The notes under the pieces are model-generated. The model made no database searches and had not been told where the DNA came from. It saw only the letters and a list, made by a program, of their open reading frames with translations. From BMS3Bbin07 sp036244995 (lineage in GTDB: Bacteria; Nitrospirota; Thermodesulfovibrionia; Thermodesulfovibrionales; JdFR-85): a stretch of DNA of 39,303 nucleotides. Where the stretch lies: positions 1-39,303 of the forward strand of contig BTTF01000008.1 of the NCBI GenBank assembly GCA_036244995.1, in the 5' to 3' direction. Shown here in pieces: positions 1-9,142 of this stretch. Position numbers and translations under genes: made by a program. Each line of letters starts with the position of its first letter. The first letter of the stretch is position 1.

Positions 1-1
1 G

Positions 2-199
2 AAACGTGGAGCTCCGGCTGGTCATCCGGGCTGGTTCCGGGATAAACCAAAAGATGTGGATCAAACAGTGCACGTTGCGGCTCCCGATAGCTGCCCTCAT
101 TGCCAATCGGAGAAGTTGAAGGGCCTCAGATTTATTACAGCAACGAGGATTGGCAAAATGAACTGGATATGGTTTCACGAAAACTTTATAAGTATTTAG
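2..199 (+). pseudogene. Transposase N-terminal remnant
   Basis: The second reading frame is open from the window edge to a stop at 197-199. It encodes a peptide with a GHPGWFR stretch followed by a PDSCPHC zinc-ribbon-like motif. This combination resembles the N-terminal part of zinc-ribbon transposases of the IS66 kind, recognised from memory and not searched. No catalytic domain follows. A second short open stretch in frame 1 (121-240) overlaps it and also stops, which suggests frameshift decay. I see no terminal inverted repeats. Positions 200-329 hold nothing I can recognise. Confidence 0.4.
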
Positions 200-329
200 A
201 AGCGAACAAAATCAGTCCAGCTAACCGTTGAACCGTCGTGTGGTTTAAAGTCCCGCAATCATACGAGCAAAGCCCGGTCTTGGTAAGCAGTAGCTGACTT
301 CAGCATTATGTATGAAGATCACTCCTGAT

Positions 330-1031
330 TCAAAGATGCTTCAGGTCGTCTTCCTTTTCGGCTTCTCCCTTAAGTTTCTTCTCTATATATTCCTTTGCCG
401 CATCCTTTCCCCCAAGGCCGAAGGCAAGCGAGAGTGAAAATACAATTCCTCCGAAAATTACCGTGAAGGCAACGATTACCGTATCGCGGCCTATGCCGAG
501 CTGTTCCAGCGCCATTGTAAAGGCAAGCAGGAAGACAATGGTTTTGACGGTTTTGCTTAATAATCCCGAGAATTTTATTCCTGAATTTACAGAAGCTATC
601 AGTGTTGCCCTTCCAGCAAAGTTGCTGAGTATATAACCGACTATAATAAGTAGCGCAGAGACAAAAACATTAGGGAGATAGAGGAAGAATTGTTCGAGGA
701 GGTCCTCAATTGCCGGGATTTTGAGGGTGTACAGTGACATTATAAAGAAAAGGATTACCACAAACCAGAAGGATATCTGACTCAGAAGTTTTGAGGGGGG
801 TGTCTTCATTCCACCCTTTTCAAGTACCTGGGTTATCCCCATTCTTTTACAGAATCGGTCTGTATTTAATATCCCGAGTACTTTCTGGATTACACTCTTG
901 ATAATCCATCCGGAGAGGAATCCCAAAATGAATATAACCAGAGAACTGAGAAGGTTTGGCAAGAATTCGATAAGCCTCTGGAAACAGTTCGTCATAGGTA
1001 CTGTTACGATTTTATCGAATAAGTTTTCCAT
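330..1031 (-). CDS. TM-helix-repeat (MscS-like) inner-membrane protein
   Basis: A 233-residue membrane protein with four or five hydrophobic segments: about 23-47, 85-105, 116-138, 158-175 and 183-207. The stretch FGLGGKDAAKEYIEK near residues 203-217 is characteristic of the conserved TM-helix family (PF05552), which is related to the pore region of small-conductance mechanosensitive channels. The large cytoplasmic beta and alpha-beta domain of MscS is missing, so gating and conductance are unproven. The ATG at 1031 has an AAGGAGGG ribosome binding site just upstream. It lies 68 bases downstream of the glycosyltransferase gene on the same strand and is probably co-transcribed with it. A role in membrane-tension or osmotic response is inference. 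Confidence 0.8.
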   Translation of the reverse strand: MENLFDKIVTVPMTNCFQRLIEFLPNLLSSLVIFILGFLSGWIIKSVIQKVLGILNTDRFCKRMGITQVLEKGGMKTPPSKLLSQISFWFVVILFFIMSLYTLKIPAIEDLLEQFFLYLPNVFVSALLIIVGYILSNFAGRATLIASVNSGIKFSGLLSKTVKTIVFLLAFTMALEQLGIGRDTVIVAFTVIFGGIVFSLSLAFGLGGKDAAKEYIEKKLKGEAEKEDDLKHL

Positions 1032-1099
1032 AAAAAACCCTCCTTGAATTAATCATTAGTTAATGGTCTTTGCCGATTGACCGTTATTCCGGCTCAAAT

Positions 1100-2380
1100 T
1101 CACTTTTCTTTTTCCTCCTCAACCCACCTTTCAACAAGATAGGGCTTTCCCTTTTCAAAGGCAATACAGAGTTCTTCCAGCCTCTGCTCTACCTCCGCAG
1201 CCGTGCTTTCCCACGTCTCTATCACAAAAGAGGCTACCTTGCCAAGATATAGAGGCGTAAGTGACTTTATTATGTGCTCCCGGCTCATCAATTTTCTGTG
1301 ACAGGCTATGGCAAAATTATATACGATCTCCACCCATACATTATCGGGAATGGAGAATTTTTCTTTTGGCTTCTCCCCAACGGTTGCGAGAAACCACATT
1401 AATTCACCGGGTAAAAATGATTCGTACATGACCGAGAGTTCTTTCACACCAAGTCTGAATTTCTCTATCATAGCATCAAGATTGACCTTGATGGGTTCAA
1501 GGCCAACCGAGTATACAAACCCGAATGTAGGAACAGGTCGCGACCCCTTTATATCCTTCCATATTGTGGTATATTCCTCCATAAGATTAAAGACGGAGAT
1601 TACCACCTGGTGGAGCATTGCACTGAGGTCGGAGCCCGGTTCCTTGGGGTCATGAATCTTTGCCCCCAGGAATGCCTGACATACCTTGAAGGCATTTGCA
1701 ACAGCAGTTGTGGTCATCCAGATGTCGATCCCGAAACGGGCTACGTCTGTCTCCCATACATCTTTTGACAGATAAAAAGATGCAAGCTTGCCTGAGAGCC
1801 CGAAGTCTCCTCCTATGGGCTGACGGATTCTATGTCCGTACAGTGCCCTTGTCATCGGGTAAACTATGGTATTAGTGATGGTGCCGTCATATTTGTGCCT
1901 GTGATAATAGGGGGCGACGTAATCATATCCTGCATTGAGAACCGGCCTGATCAGAAGTTCGATCCATTCAGGTGTTATGCTTCTGAGGTCGGAATCCACC
2001 ACCGCGCAGGCCTTTACATTAAGGGTTTTTGCTATCTCAAAGATGGTCCTGAATGCACTCCCTTTCCCGGGAATTCCATGATAGGGTGTAATAATCTTGT
2101 GGAGGTTTCCCACCCTGTGATGAATCAGTATGGAGTCAAAATCAACAGTGGTTTCCCTGACGACATCCATGGTTCCATCAGTTGATCCCCCGTCGGAATT
2201 TACAAGTACGGATTTGGAGTCAGGGAAGTATTTTGAAAGTCCCGCCTGAACGGCCCTCACAACATGTCCGATGGTTTTGGCGTTGTTGTAACTTGGAATG
2301 CCGATAACTATATCAGCCTCTCCAAGTTCATGGACCTTTTCCTGAACATCCTTCCTCAGCGCTATTGTGTTTTCAGGCAT
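1100..2380 (-). CDS. GT-A family glycosyltransferase (GpgS/MpgS-like)
   Basis: A 426-residue soluble protein. The N-terminal IVIGIPSYNNAKTI segment (24-37) and the VNSDGGSTDGT segment (60-70) are the nucleotide-sugar part of a GT-A (GT2-like) fold. VVDSDLRS at 127-134 supplies the DxD metal/sugar-nucleotide motif (D129, D131). PGKGSAF at 104-110 followed by the DSD motif resembles glucosyl- and mannosyl-3-phosphoglycerate synthases, which make compatible solutes. That substrate assignment is only a hint. The C-terminal third is helical and unassigned. The start has no clear Shine-Dalgarno sequence. The next gene on this strand is a TM-helix mechanosensitive-type protein, and the pairing fits an osmotic-stress theme. 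Confidence 0.8.
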   Translation of the reverse strand: MPENTIALRKDVQEKVHELGEADIVIGIPSYNNAKTIGHVVRAVQAGLSKYFPDSKSVLVNSDGGSTDGTMDVVRETTVDFDSILIHHRVGNLHKIITPYHGIPGKGSAFRTIFEIAKTLNVKACAVVDSDLRSITPEWIELLIRPVLNAGYDYVAPYYHRHKYDGTITNTIVYPMTRALYGHRIRQPIGGDFGLSGKLASFYLSKDVWETDVARFGIDIWMTTTAVANAFKVCQAFLGAKIHDPKEPGSDLSAMLHQVVISVFNLMEEYTTIWKDIKGSRPVPTFGFVYSVGLEPIKVNLDAMIEKFRLGVKELSVMYESFLPGELMWFLATVGEKPKEKFSIPDNVWVEIVYNFAIACHRKLMSREHIIKSLTPLYLGKVASFVIETWESTAAEVEQRLEELCIAFEKGKPYLVERWVEEEKEK

Positions 2381-2555
2381 ATTTGTGATATTTGGTCAGG
2401 ATACAGGTTTATGCAAAACGCATGCAAGTCCGTTATTCACCAAAATTCGCTCCATAATGAGACCTGTGCAGATTCTTGTCGATAATATCATTACCTGTTG
2501 TATGTTGCCTGCTTCGAATTGCGAGTAACAGCTATGCCTTGTGACTTGCAAAATG

Positions 2556-2585
2556 TTGACTAAGCAATCGAAATAATGGTTAAAT
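2556..2585 (+). promoter_or_regulatory. Candidate promoter for greA-pyrKD operon
   Basis: TTGACT (2556-2561) and TTAAAT (2580-2585) are separated by 18 bases, giving a predicted transcript start near 2592 and a leader of about 60 bases before greA. The remaining divergent intergenic region (2381-2655) contains a small GTAT-GATG-ATAC dyad near 2617-2628 and no other structure I can support. Confidence 0.4.
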
Positions 2586-2654
2586 TATTACTGTATCAAC
2601 ATTATATCATTCAGGTGTATGATGATACAACCTTTATGATTTTGGGAGGGCACG

Positions 2655-3128
2655 ATGAAGAGAATCCCCATGACAGAGCAGGGTTTTCGTAAAATGAAAG
2701 AAGAACTGGAGCATCTTCTCCGGGTTGAGAGGCCCAAAAATATAAAGGATATTGAAGAGGCAAGGTCGCATGGTGATTTAAGTGAGAATGCCGAATATCA
2801 TGCCGCCAAAGAGAGACAGTCCTTTGTCGAAGGCCGTATACAGGAACTGCAGTCCAAGACAGCACTGGCCCAGGTTATCGACACTTCAAGAATCAAGAGT
2901 GACAGGGTCACCTTTGGTGCAAAGGTTAAGGTTTATGATCTTGCAACAGAAGAGGAAAGGCTGTTTCAACTTGTTGGGCCTGATGAGGCGGATGTTAACA
3001 ATGGCAGGATATCAATCACATCGCCTGTCGGCAGGGGGCTGATGAGTAAAGAGGTCGGAGATACGGTAGTTGTCAATGCCCCGGCAAAAATCATAGAGTA
3101 TGAGATTTTAGAGATCAGTTTTGAGTAG
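2655..3128 (+). CDS. greA: Transcription elongation factor GreA
   Basis: A 157-residue protein of exactly the usual GreA length. The N-terminal coiled-coil finger contains EARSHGDLSENAEYHAAKE (35-53). Its tip acids D41 and E44 coordinate the catalytic magnesium that lets RNA polymerase cleave backtracked RNA. The C-terminal FKBP-like domain with SPVGRGLMSKEVGD follows. The ATG at 2655 has a GGGAGG ribosome binding site. The gene leads a compact operon: the next frame (pyrK) begins inside its last codons. Confidence 0.97.
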   Translation: MKRIPMTEQGFRKMKEELEHLLRVERPKNIKDIEEARSHGDLSENAEYHAAKERQSFVEGRIQELQSKTALAQVIDTSRIKSDRVTFGAKVKVYDLATEEERLFQLVGPDEADVNNGRISITSPVGRGLMSKEVGDTVVVNAPAKIIEYEILEISFE

Positions 3129-3885
3129 ATTTTTCCAGGCAGAGGTTGCAGAAAATATCCACCTGTCTCAAACACATAACCTTCTCAGGATTACCCCTTT
3201 GCAACCCCATGTCAGACCAGCTCCAGGGCAGTTTTATCTGCTGAGGGCATCTGAAACCCTTGATCCCCTTCTCAGGAGACCCTTCAGTATCTTAAGATGG
3301 GATGATGCTCATCTGGAGTTTCTTGTAAGGTTGAAGGGCAGGGGGACTTTTTTGTTGAGAAATATGAGGCCCGGTGACGGTATCGACGTGTTGGGCCCCC
3401 TCGGCAAAGGCTATCCTGAACCCCTCATGGATGAGACCCCGTTACTTGTTGCCGGTGGTGTCGGGATAGCGTCTGTCTATCCCCTGATAGGGAGTTTACA
3501 TGCTGGAACCCGTCTCTTCTATGGCGCCATGAACTCAGCGGAGCTCTACCTCCTTGATGATATAAAGAAACTCACAGGGCATATCTATATAAGTACGGAT
3601 GACGGCAGCATGGGTTTTAAGGGCAATGCGGTTGAGAGATTAATTGAATCCCTGGAGGACCTTGCCGTTGCAAAGCCCGCTGTATATGCGTGCGGCCCTG
3701 AAGGGATGATAGCGTCTCTCCTGAAGTTTCTGAATGAAAGGGGCATTCCGGGCTATATTTCCTTTGAGGAAAAAATGGCCTGCGGTATCGGTGCCTGCCT
3801 TGGATGTGTCATAAAGACAGGACAGGGGTATAAGAGAGTATGCAAGGAAGGGCCGGTTTTTAATGTAAGGGAGATAGTGTGCTGA
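3121..3885 (+). CDS. pyrK: Dihydroorotate dehydrogenase electron-transfer subunit PyrK
   Basis: A 254-residue iron-sulfur flavoprotein that passes electrons from the PyrD FMN to NAD+ in class 1B dihydroorotate dehydrogenase (pyrimidine synthesis). RRPFS (52-56) is the FAD-binding motif. VAGGVGIASVYPL is the NAD-binding glycine-rich loop. C221, C226, C229 and C241 have the spacing of the PyrK [2Fe-2S] ligands. The start is a TTG overlapping the greA stop by 8 bases. It is chosen because the family N-terminus begins about here and no ATG is available until residue 82. Translation is probably coupled to greA. Confidence 0.95.
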   Translation: MSRFFQAEVAENIHLSQTHNLLRITPLQPHVRPAPGQFYLLRASETLDPLLRRPFSILRWDDAHLEFLVRLKGRGTFLLRNMRPGDGIDVLGPLGKGYPEPLMDETPLLVAGGVGIASVYPLIGSLHAGTRLFYGAMNSAELYLLDDIKKLTGHIYISTDDGSMGFKGNAVERLIESLEDLAVAKPAVYACGPEGMIASLLKFLNERGIPGYISFEEKMACGIGACLGCVIKTGQGYKRVCKEGPVFNVREIVC

Positions 3886-4811
3886 ACATGAGCCTGTCAG
3901 TCGACATAGGTAAGCTTGGACTTAAAAATCCTGTTATGACCGCCTCCGGGACATTTGGTTACGGGGAAGAGTATGCCGAGTTTGTTGACCTTTCCAGCCT
4001 TGGTGCAATTGTGGTAAAGGGGCTTTCGCTTGTGCCCAGGGAGGGCAATCCTCCTCCCCGCATTGTGGAGACCCCTGCCGGGATGCTTAATGCCATAGGG
4101 CTTCAGAACATAGGTGTGGAGAGTTTTATAGAGGAAAAACTCCCGTTCCTGAGACAGTTTAATGTGCCTGTAATAGCCAACTTCTTCGGTGACTCCGTAG
4201 ATGAGTATGTGGCAGCGGCAGAGAGGTTAAGCGATGTGCAGGGTATAGACGGTCTTGAGATGAATATATCATGCCCCAACAAGCAGGCGGGATGGCTGGT
4301 TTTCGGTACTGACCCGAAGGTCACCTTTGAGGTTGTCAGTGCAGTGAGAAAGGTAACGGACCTTACGCTTATAGTTAAACTCTCACCGAATGTGACGGAT
4401 ATTGCACTCATGGCAAGGGTTGCAGAGGATGCAGGGGCTGATGCAGTATCTCTGATAAATACGGTTTCCGGGATGGCTATTGATATAAAGACGAGAAGAC
4501 CGAAGCTGGCAAACATCACAGGGGGGCTGTCGGGACCTGCTATCAAGCCCATAGGGATAAAGATGGTTTGGGATGTGTTCAGGGCAGTCAGTATTCCGAT
4601 TATTGGTTCCGGCGGTATAATGAACGGAGGGGATGCAATCGAATATATGCTTGCCGGTGCTACTGCCGTGGCAGTGGGAACGGCAAATTTTGTAAGTCCA
4701 ACCGCAACAATGGAGATATTATCAGGAATAAAGGATTATATGACTACCTATGGAATCGAAGACATTTCCAGTATTAAAGGAGGCTTGATATGGGAACGAG
4801 AGGACCTTTAA
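3879..4811 (+). CDS. pyrD: Dihydroorotate dehydrogenase class 1B catalytic subunit PyrD
   Basis: Oxidises dihydroorotate to orotate as the FMN-binding TIM barrel partner of PyrK. PVMTASGTFGYG lies near the N-terminus. NISCPN carries the catalytic cysteine of class 1 enzymes. The GSGGIMNGGDA phosphate-binding loop and a C-terminal GAT-VAVGTA segment follow. The length of about 310 residues is normal. The GTG at 3879 has an AAGGGAG ribosome binding site 5 bases upstream and overlaps pyrK. The ATG at 3888 would match homolog N-termini slightly better, but it sits about 14 bases from that site. I keep GTG with moderate certainty. Confidence 0.95.
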   Translation: MLNMSLSVDIGKLGLKNPVMTASGTFGYGEEYAEFVDLSSLGAIVVKGLSLVPREGNPPPRIVETPAGMLNAIGLQNIGVESFIEEKLPFLRQFNVPVIANFFGDSVDEYVAAAERLSDVQGIDGLEMNISCPNKQAGWLVFGTDPKVTFEVVSAVRKVTDLTLIVKLSPNVTDIALMARVAEDAGADAVSLINTVSGMAIDIKTRRPKLANITGGLSGPAIKPIGIKMVWDVFRAVSIPIIGSGGIMNGGDAIEYMLAGATAVAVGTANFVSPTATMEILSGIKDYMTTYGIEDISSIKGGLIWEREDL

Positions 4812-5593
4812 TTACACTAACCTCTGATTTTGGAACGAAAGATCCCTTTGTGGGACAAATGAAGGGTGTTATCCTTAATACCAATCCTGACGTTGTAATG
4901 GTGGATATCACTCATAATATCTCACCCCATAATATAAGGGAAGCAGCTGTCCTTACGGGCCTGAGTTATGAGTATTTCCCTGTCAGGACAATACACCTGG
5001 TGGTGGTTGATCCGGGAGTGGGGTCAAGGAGGAGACCGATTATAGTCACAACACAGAACCATTACTTTGTCGGGCCTGACAATGGTCTTTTTTCGATGGT
5101 ATATAAAAAGGAAAAGGATTCCTTTCGTGTTATTCATATAACTTCCGAGCATTACTTTCATAAAAAAGACTCTGCAACATTTCATGGCAGGGATATTTTT
5201 GCACCAGTGGCAGCGTGGCTCTCAAAGGGCATTCCGGTTGATCACTTCGGGTCGGATATAGACGATTTTATGAACATCCATCTCCCCGAGCCGGTAATGC
5301 CTTCCAGGAATACAATTGAGGGCGAGGTATTATATATCGACCATTTTGGTAATGCAATAACCAACATATCTTCAGACCTTATAAGGGATTCCCTCAATGG
5401 AGGTGAAAGATTGAGGATTGTATTGAAGGGCAATGTGGTTTCATTCAAGAGCTGCTATTCAGAAGTGGAAGATAAAGATATTTATTGTCTTATTAACAGT
5501 TGTGATCTGCTCGAGTTTTTTATTTGCAGGGGAAATGCAGCAGAAAGTTTCGGGATCAGGATAGGTGACATTGTAGGCATTATAAAGAGCTAA
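4790..5593 (+). CDS. S-adenosyl-L-methionine hydrolase (adenosine-forming), DUF62 family
   Basis: A 267-residue member of the SAM hydroxide adenosyltransferase / fluorinase-like family. The N-terminal LITLTSDFGTKDPFVGQMKG segment is the family signature. The Asp-Arg-His triad described for DUF62 hydrolases fits D74, R81 and H132 (in DPGVGSRRRP and FHGRDIFAP). The characteristic YIDHFGNAITNI segment opens the C-terminal domain. The ATG at 4790 has a GGAGG site and lies 22 bases inside pyrD. Its stop codon overlaps the stop of the convergent M16 peptidase gene, leaving no terminator space. The physiological reason for cleaving SAM to adenosine and methionine is unsettled for this family. Confidence 0.9.
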   Translation: MGTRGPLITLTSDFGTKDPFVGQMKGVILNTNPDVVMVDITHNISPHNIREAAVLTGLSYEYFPVRTIHLVVVDPGVGSRRRPIIVTTQNHYFVGPDNGLFSMVYKKEKDSFRVIHITSEHYFHKKDSATFHGRDIFAPVAAWLSKGIPVDHFGSDIDDFMNIHLPEPVMPSRNTIEGEVLYIDHFGNAITNISSDLIRDSLNGGERLRIVLKGNVVSFKSCYSEVEDKDIYCLINSCDLLEFFICRGNAAESFGIRIGDIVGIIKS

Positions 5594-6822
5594 ATTGATG
5601 CACTCTTTACAGGTCCAAGAACCGTAAGTGCGAATTCCCCGTCAGTGAAGAGTCTGTCGGAGAGCTCCCTTACCTCAGAGAACCGGACTCCGTCAATGGC
5701 CTTCATAATTTCTGAGGGAGATATATACTTTCCATAATAGATTTCCTGGCGGGCAAGGTTATTCATCCTTCCTGATGTGGATTCAAGGGCAAGAACAAGA
5801 TTTCCCTTGAGTTGCTTTTTTGCCCTTGTCAGTTCATCTTCAGATACTGTATCCTTAAAAGTTACGAGCTCCTCCTTTATTATATCTATTACCTGCCGGT
5901 ATTTTTTCCTGCCTGTACCCACGTATACACCGAAAAGGCCACAGTCATGGTAGGAAGAAGTGAAGGAATATACAGAGTAAGCAAGTCCCCGCTGTTCCCT
6001 GATCTCCTGGAAGAGCCTTGAACTGACGCCGGCCCCGATAACGGTATTCATCAACAACATTGCATATCGCTCCGGACTCCCCTGGTCAATACCCTCAGTA
6101 CCGATACAGAGATGTACTTCCGAGCAGTCTTTTGGTACCACTTTTGTTCCATGATGAAATTTCGGTTTTGAGTAAGTGTGAGGTTGGGAGTTGTTGCTGA
6201 TTGTGCCGATGGAGCTGTTAAGCCCCCTTAAAACCTCTTCATGCTCAATATTACCTGCACATGATATGACAATATTGTTGATGGTGTAATGCTTTTTTAT
6301 ATGCTCTTCCAGGTCTTTTTTCGTGAAGGACCGTACTGTTTTTTTAGTGCCAAGGATACCCAGGCCGATGCCTTCCCTGTTCCAGACATATTCACTGAAC
6401 AGGTCATGTATGTAATCATCAGGCATATCTTCCACCATTTTTAGCTCTTCAATCACAATACCTTTTTCCTTCTCTATCTCGTCTTCAGGTAGCCGGGAGT
6501 GAAGAAAGATGTCCATGAGCAGGTCGATGCCCTTTTCAAGATAATCGTCGAGCAGCTTTATGTAGAATGTTGTTGTTTCCTTGGATGTGTAGGCATTGAG
6601 GTCTCCTCCAAGGGAGTCTATTTCAACGGCTATCTCTTTTTGCGAACGGTTTTTTGTCCCTTTAAAGAGCATGTGTTCAAGGAAATGGGATATCCCGTTT
6701 TTCTGCTTTGTCTCATATCTTGAGCCCACCTTTACCCAGATGCCGAGGCATACTGACCGGACACCCTTTATACGTTCCAGCAGGACGGGTATTTTGTTAT
6801 CGAGATATTCTTTTTTGAACAT
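5590..6822 (-). CDS. M16 family zinc metallopeptidase (processing peptidase-like)
   Basis: A 410-residue M16 peptidase. The inverted zinc motif HFLEH is at residues 46-50 (H46, E49, H50), with the downstream third ligand expected in the EKGIVIEELKMVED segment. The C-terminal R/Y region with GLAYSVYSF is the substrate-binding motif of the inactive-like half. The length matches mitochondrial processing peptidase beta-like bacterial proteins (YmxG/PepR type). It lies 188 bases downstream of pnp on the same strand, an arrangement also seen in other bacteria. GGAG sits 9 bases before the ATG. Its substrate is unknown. Confidence 0.92.
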   Translation of the reverse strand: MFKKEYLDNKIPVLLERIKGVRSVCLGIWVKVGSRYETKQKNGISHFLEHMLFKGTKNRSQKEIAVEIDSLGGDLNAYTSKETTTFYIKLLDDYLEKGIDLLMDIFLHSRLPEDEIEKEKGIVIEELKMVEDMPDDYIHDLFSEYVWNREGIGLGILGTKKTVRSFTKKDLEEHIKKHYTINNIVISCAGNIEHEEVLRGLNSSIGTISNNSQPHTYSKPKFHHGTKVVPKDCSEVHLCIGTEGIDQGSPERYAMLLMNTVIGAGVSSRLFQEIREQRGLAYSVYSFTSSYHDCGLFGVYVGTGRKKYRQVIDIIKEELVTFKDTVSEDELTRAKKQLKGNLVLALESTSGRMNNLARQEIYYGKYISPSEIMKAIDGVRFSEVRELSDRLFTDGEFALTVLGPVKSASI

Positions 6823-6962
6823 GGTCTTTGCTCCAAATGGTCGTTATAAATAATATGGTTTTACCTTTCCCCGGCGTCTGTCTGTGTGTTGCCTGCAGAC
6901 AGGGGAGTGAGGCAGGGGAGCTAAAATTGAAGAAAAAAGTTATAGGTTGAAGGGCAAATCTC

Positions 6963-7009
6963 AGAGGCCTGCTTTTCAAACAAGCCTCTAAAATTCAGAG
7001 CATGCTCTG
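6963..7009 (-). terminator. Two hairpins after pnp
   Basis: Directly after the pnp stop is a 14-bp perfect palindrome, CAGAGCATGCTCTG (6996-7009), followed on the minus strand by AATTTT. A 9-bp stem comes next: AGAGGCTTG with CAGGCCTCT, one G-U pair and a 9-base loop (6963-6989). Neither is followed by a long U-run. They may be weak terminators or RNA-processing/stabiliser stems separating pnp from the peptidase gene. Confidence 0.35.
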
Positions 7010-7010
7010 T

Positions 7011-9128
7011 CTATCCCTTTGTCTTTTCTTTGGCCTCTTCCCGAAGGGCTTCTTTTCTGCTTAATTTGAGTCTTCCCATATCATCAATCTCTATGACCTT
7101 GACAGGGAATTCATCTCCGTAATTGATCACGTCTGTAACCTTTCCAACCCGTTCATCCGATATCTGGGAAATATGTAAAAGCCCTTCCACTCCGGGCAGT
7201 ACTTCAACAAAGGCACCGAAGTCTACAACTTTTTTGACCTTTCCCATATATATCCTGCCAACCTCTACATCCTGCACAATTCCTTCTATAATCTCTTTTG
7301 CCTTCATGGCGGATGCCTCGTCGGCAGAAGCAATGTTAATAAGACCTGTATCGTCTATGTCGATCTTTACGCCTGTCTGCTCGGTTATTCCCCTGATCAC
7401 CTTACCCCCTACGCCGATTACATCCCTTATCTTTTCCGGCTTGATCTGAATGGTATATATTCTTGGTGCATTTGGCGCAAGATTCTTTCGGGGCTCAGGC
7501 AGTGTCTCGTTCATCTTCTCCAGTATGTGGAATCTTCCCGCTCTTGCCTGTTCAAGGGCCGACTCCATTATCTCCCTGGTTATACCGCTTATCTTCACAT
7601 CCATCTGAAAGGCTGTTACGCCTTTTTTTGTTCCGGTAACCTTGAAGTCCATATCTCCGAGGTGGTCTTCAAGGCCAAGTATATCCGAGAGTATTACGGT
7701 CTTGTCACTCTCATGTATGAGTCCCATTGCAATCCCTGCCACAGGTGTTTCAATGGGTACCCCGGCATCCATGAGTGCAAGGGTTGCACCGCAAACAGTT
7801 GCCATGGATGATGAACCATTTGATTCCAGAATATCAGAGACTATCCGTATGGTATACGGAAATTTTTCCTTTGATGGTATCACCGGTTTCACTGCCTTCT
7901 CTGCAAGTGCGCCGTGACCGATCTCTCTCCTGCCGGTGAATCCAAGTCTCTTCACCTCGCCGACACTGAAGGGCGGGAAGTTATAATGGAGCATGAAGGA
8001 TTTAAATGTTTCACCTTCAAGTGCGTCTATCCTCTGCTCGTCCGCTGATGTACCAAGGGTTACTGCCACAAGCGCCTGGGTCTCGCCCCTGACAAAGAGG
8101 GCTGAACCATGCACTTTCGGCAGGAAACCAACCTTGCCGTAGATGTGCCTTATATCCTCGGGCTTTCTACCGTCGGCCCTCACACCTGCCTCTATGATCA
8201 TCCTCCTCACGAGGTTTTTTTCAATATCATGGAATATTCCGGATATCTCTTTTGCCCTGTCCTCTTCTTCAGAGCCAAACTTTTCAAGTACCTCCTCAAG
8301 CAGAAGGTCTAACTCCTCCTGTCTCTTCATCTTTGAGGGTATCCTGAGGGCCTCTTTCATCCTGTCAATTACAAAAGAGCTGACCTCTTCCTTAAGTGCC
8401 TCATCAATCACGGTTGGATTGATTTGTCTCTTGGGTTTGCCGCATACCTCTGCAAGCCTTCTCTGAATTACGTTTATCTTTTTTATCTCTTCATGAGCGG
8501 AGTCTATTGCCCCAAGGACAATCTCCTCTGATACCTCGATTGCACTACCCTCAACCATCATGACGGCATCGTCCGTTCCGGCTACAACAAAGTTCAGTTC
8601 CATCTTTTCAAGTTCTTCCAAAGAGGGGCATACTACAAACTCTCCGTCGATCCTTCCAACCCTTACTGCCGATACAGGACCGTCAAAGGGTATATCCGAT
8701 ATCATAAGGGCAGAGGATATCCCGGTTATTCCAAGGATATCCGATACATTCTCATCACCAAACGAGATGACCGAGGCTATACCCTGTGTTTCTGAACGGA
8801 AGCCATCGGGGAAGAGTGGCCTGACGGGCCTGTCGATCAGGCGGGATGCAAGCACTTCTTTCTCGGAAGGTTTTCCTTCCCTCTTGAAAAACCCCCCTGG
8901 AATCTTACCTGCCGAGTAAGCTTTTTCCTGATAGTCAATAGTTAATGGAAAGAAATCAAGGTCTTTTCTTTCCCTCTTTGAAGCTACTGCTGTGGCAAGC
9001 ACCACAGTGTCACCATAACTTATTAAGACCGAGCCATCAGATTGCTTTGCAAGTTCCCCTGTTTCAATTATAAGCTGCTGTCCCCTGATCTCATGTTTTT
9101 CTCTGTGTGGAGCATCAATTTCCGACAT
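7011..9128 (-). CDS. pnp: Polyribonucleotide nucleotidyltransferase (PNPase)
   Basis: A 705-residue phosphorolytic 3'-5' exoribonuclease. It has two RNase PH domains: residues about 10-145 (ERKDLDFFPLTIDYQEK, KREGKPSEKEVLASRLIDR) and 310-545 (with GVRADGRKPEDIRHI, GETQALVAVTLGT, SDILESNGSSSMATVCG). A KH domain (IQIKPEKIRDVIGVGG...) and an S1 domain (VGRIYMGKVKKVVDFGAFVE) follow. All elements of a complete enzyme are present. It lies 14 bases downstream of rpsO, the classical arrangement. Confidence 0.97.
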   Translation of the reverse strand: MSEIDAPHREKHEIRGQQLIIETGELAKQSDGSVLISYGDTVVLATAVASKRERKDLDFFPLTIDYQEKAYSAGKIPGGFFKREGKPSEKEVLASRLIDRPVRPLFPDGFRSETQGIASVISFGDENVSDILGITGISSALMISDIPFDGPVSAVRVGRIDGEFVVCPSLEELEKMELNFVVAGTDDAVMMVEGSAIEVSEEIVLGAIDSAHEEIKKINVIQRRLAEVCGKPKRQINPTVIDEALKEEVSSFVIDRMKEALRIPSKMKRQEELDLLLEEVLEKFGSEEEDRAKEISGIFHDIEKNLVRRMIIEAGVRADGRKPEDIRHIYGKVGFLPKVHGSALFVRGETQALVAVTLGTSADEQRIDALEGETFKSFMLHYNFPPFSVGEVKRLGFTGRREIGHGALAEKAVKPVIPSKEKFPYTIRIVSDILESNGSSSMATVCGATLALMDAGVPIETPVAGIAMGLIHESDKTVILSDILGLEDHLGDMDFKVTGTKKGVTAFQMDVKISGITREIMESALEQARAGRFHILEKMNETLPEPRKNLAPNAPRIYTIQIKPEKIRDVIGVGGKVIRGITEQTGVKIDIDDTGLINIASADEASAMKAKEIIEGIVQDVEVGRIYMGKVKKVVDFGAFVEVLPGVEGLLHISQISDERVGKVTDVINYGDEFPVKVIEIDDMGRLKLSRKEALREEAKEKTKG

Positions 9129-9142
9129 CTAGGTTGTCACCT

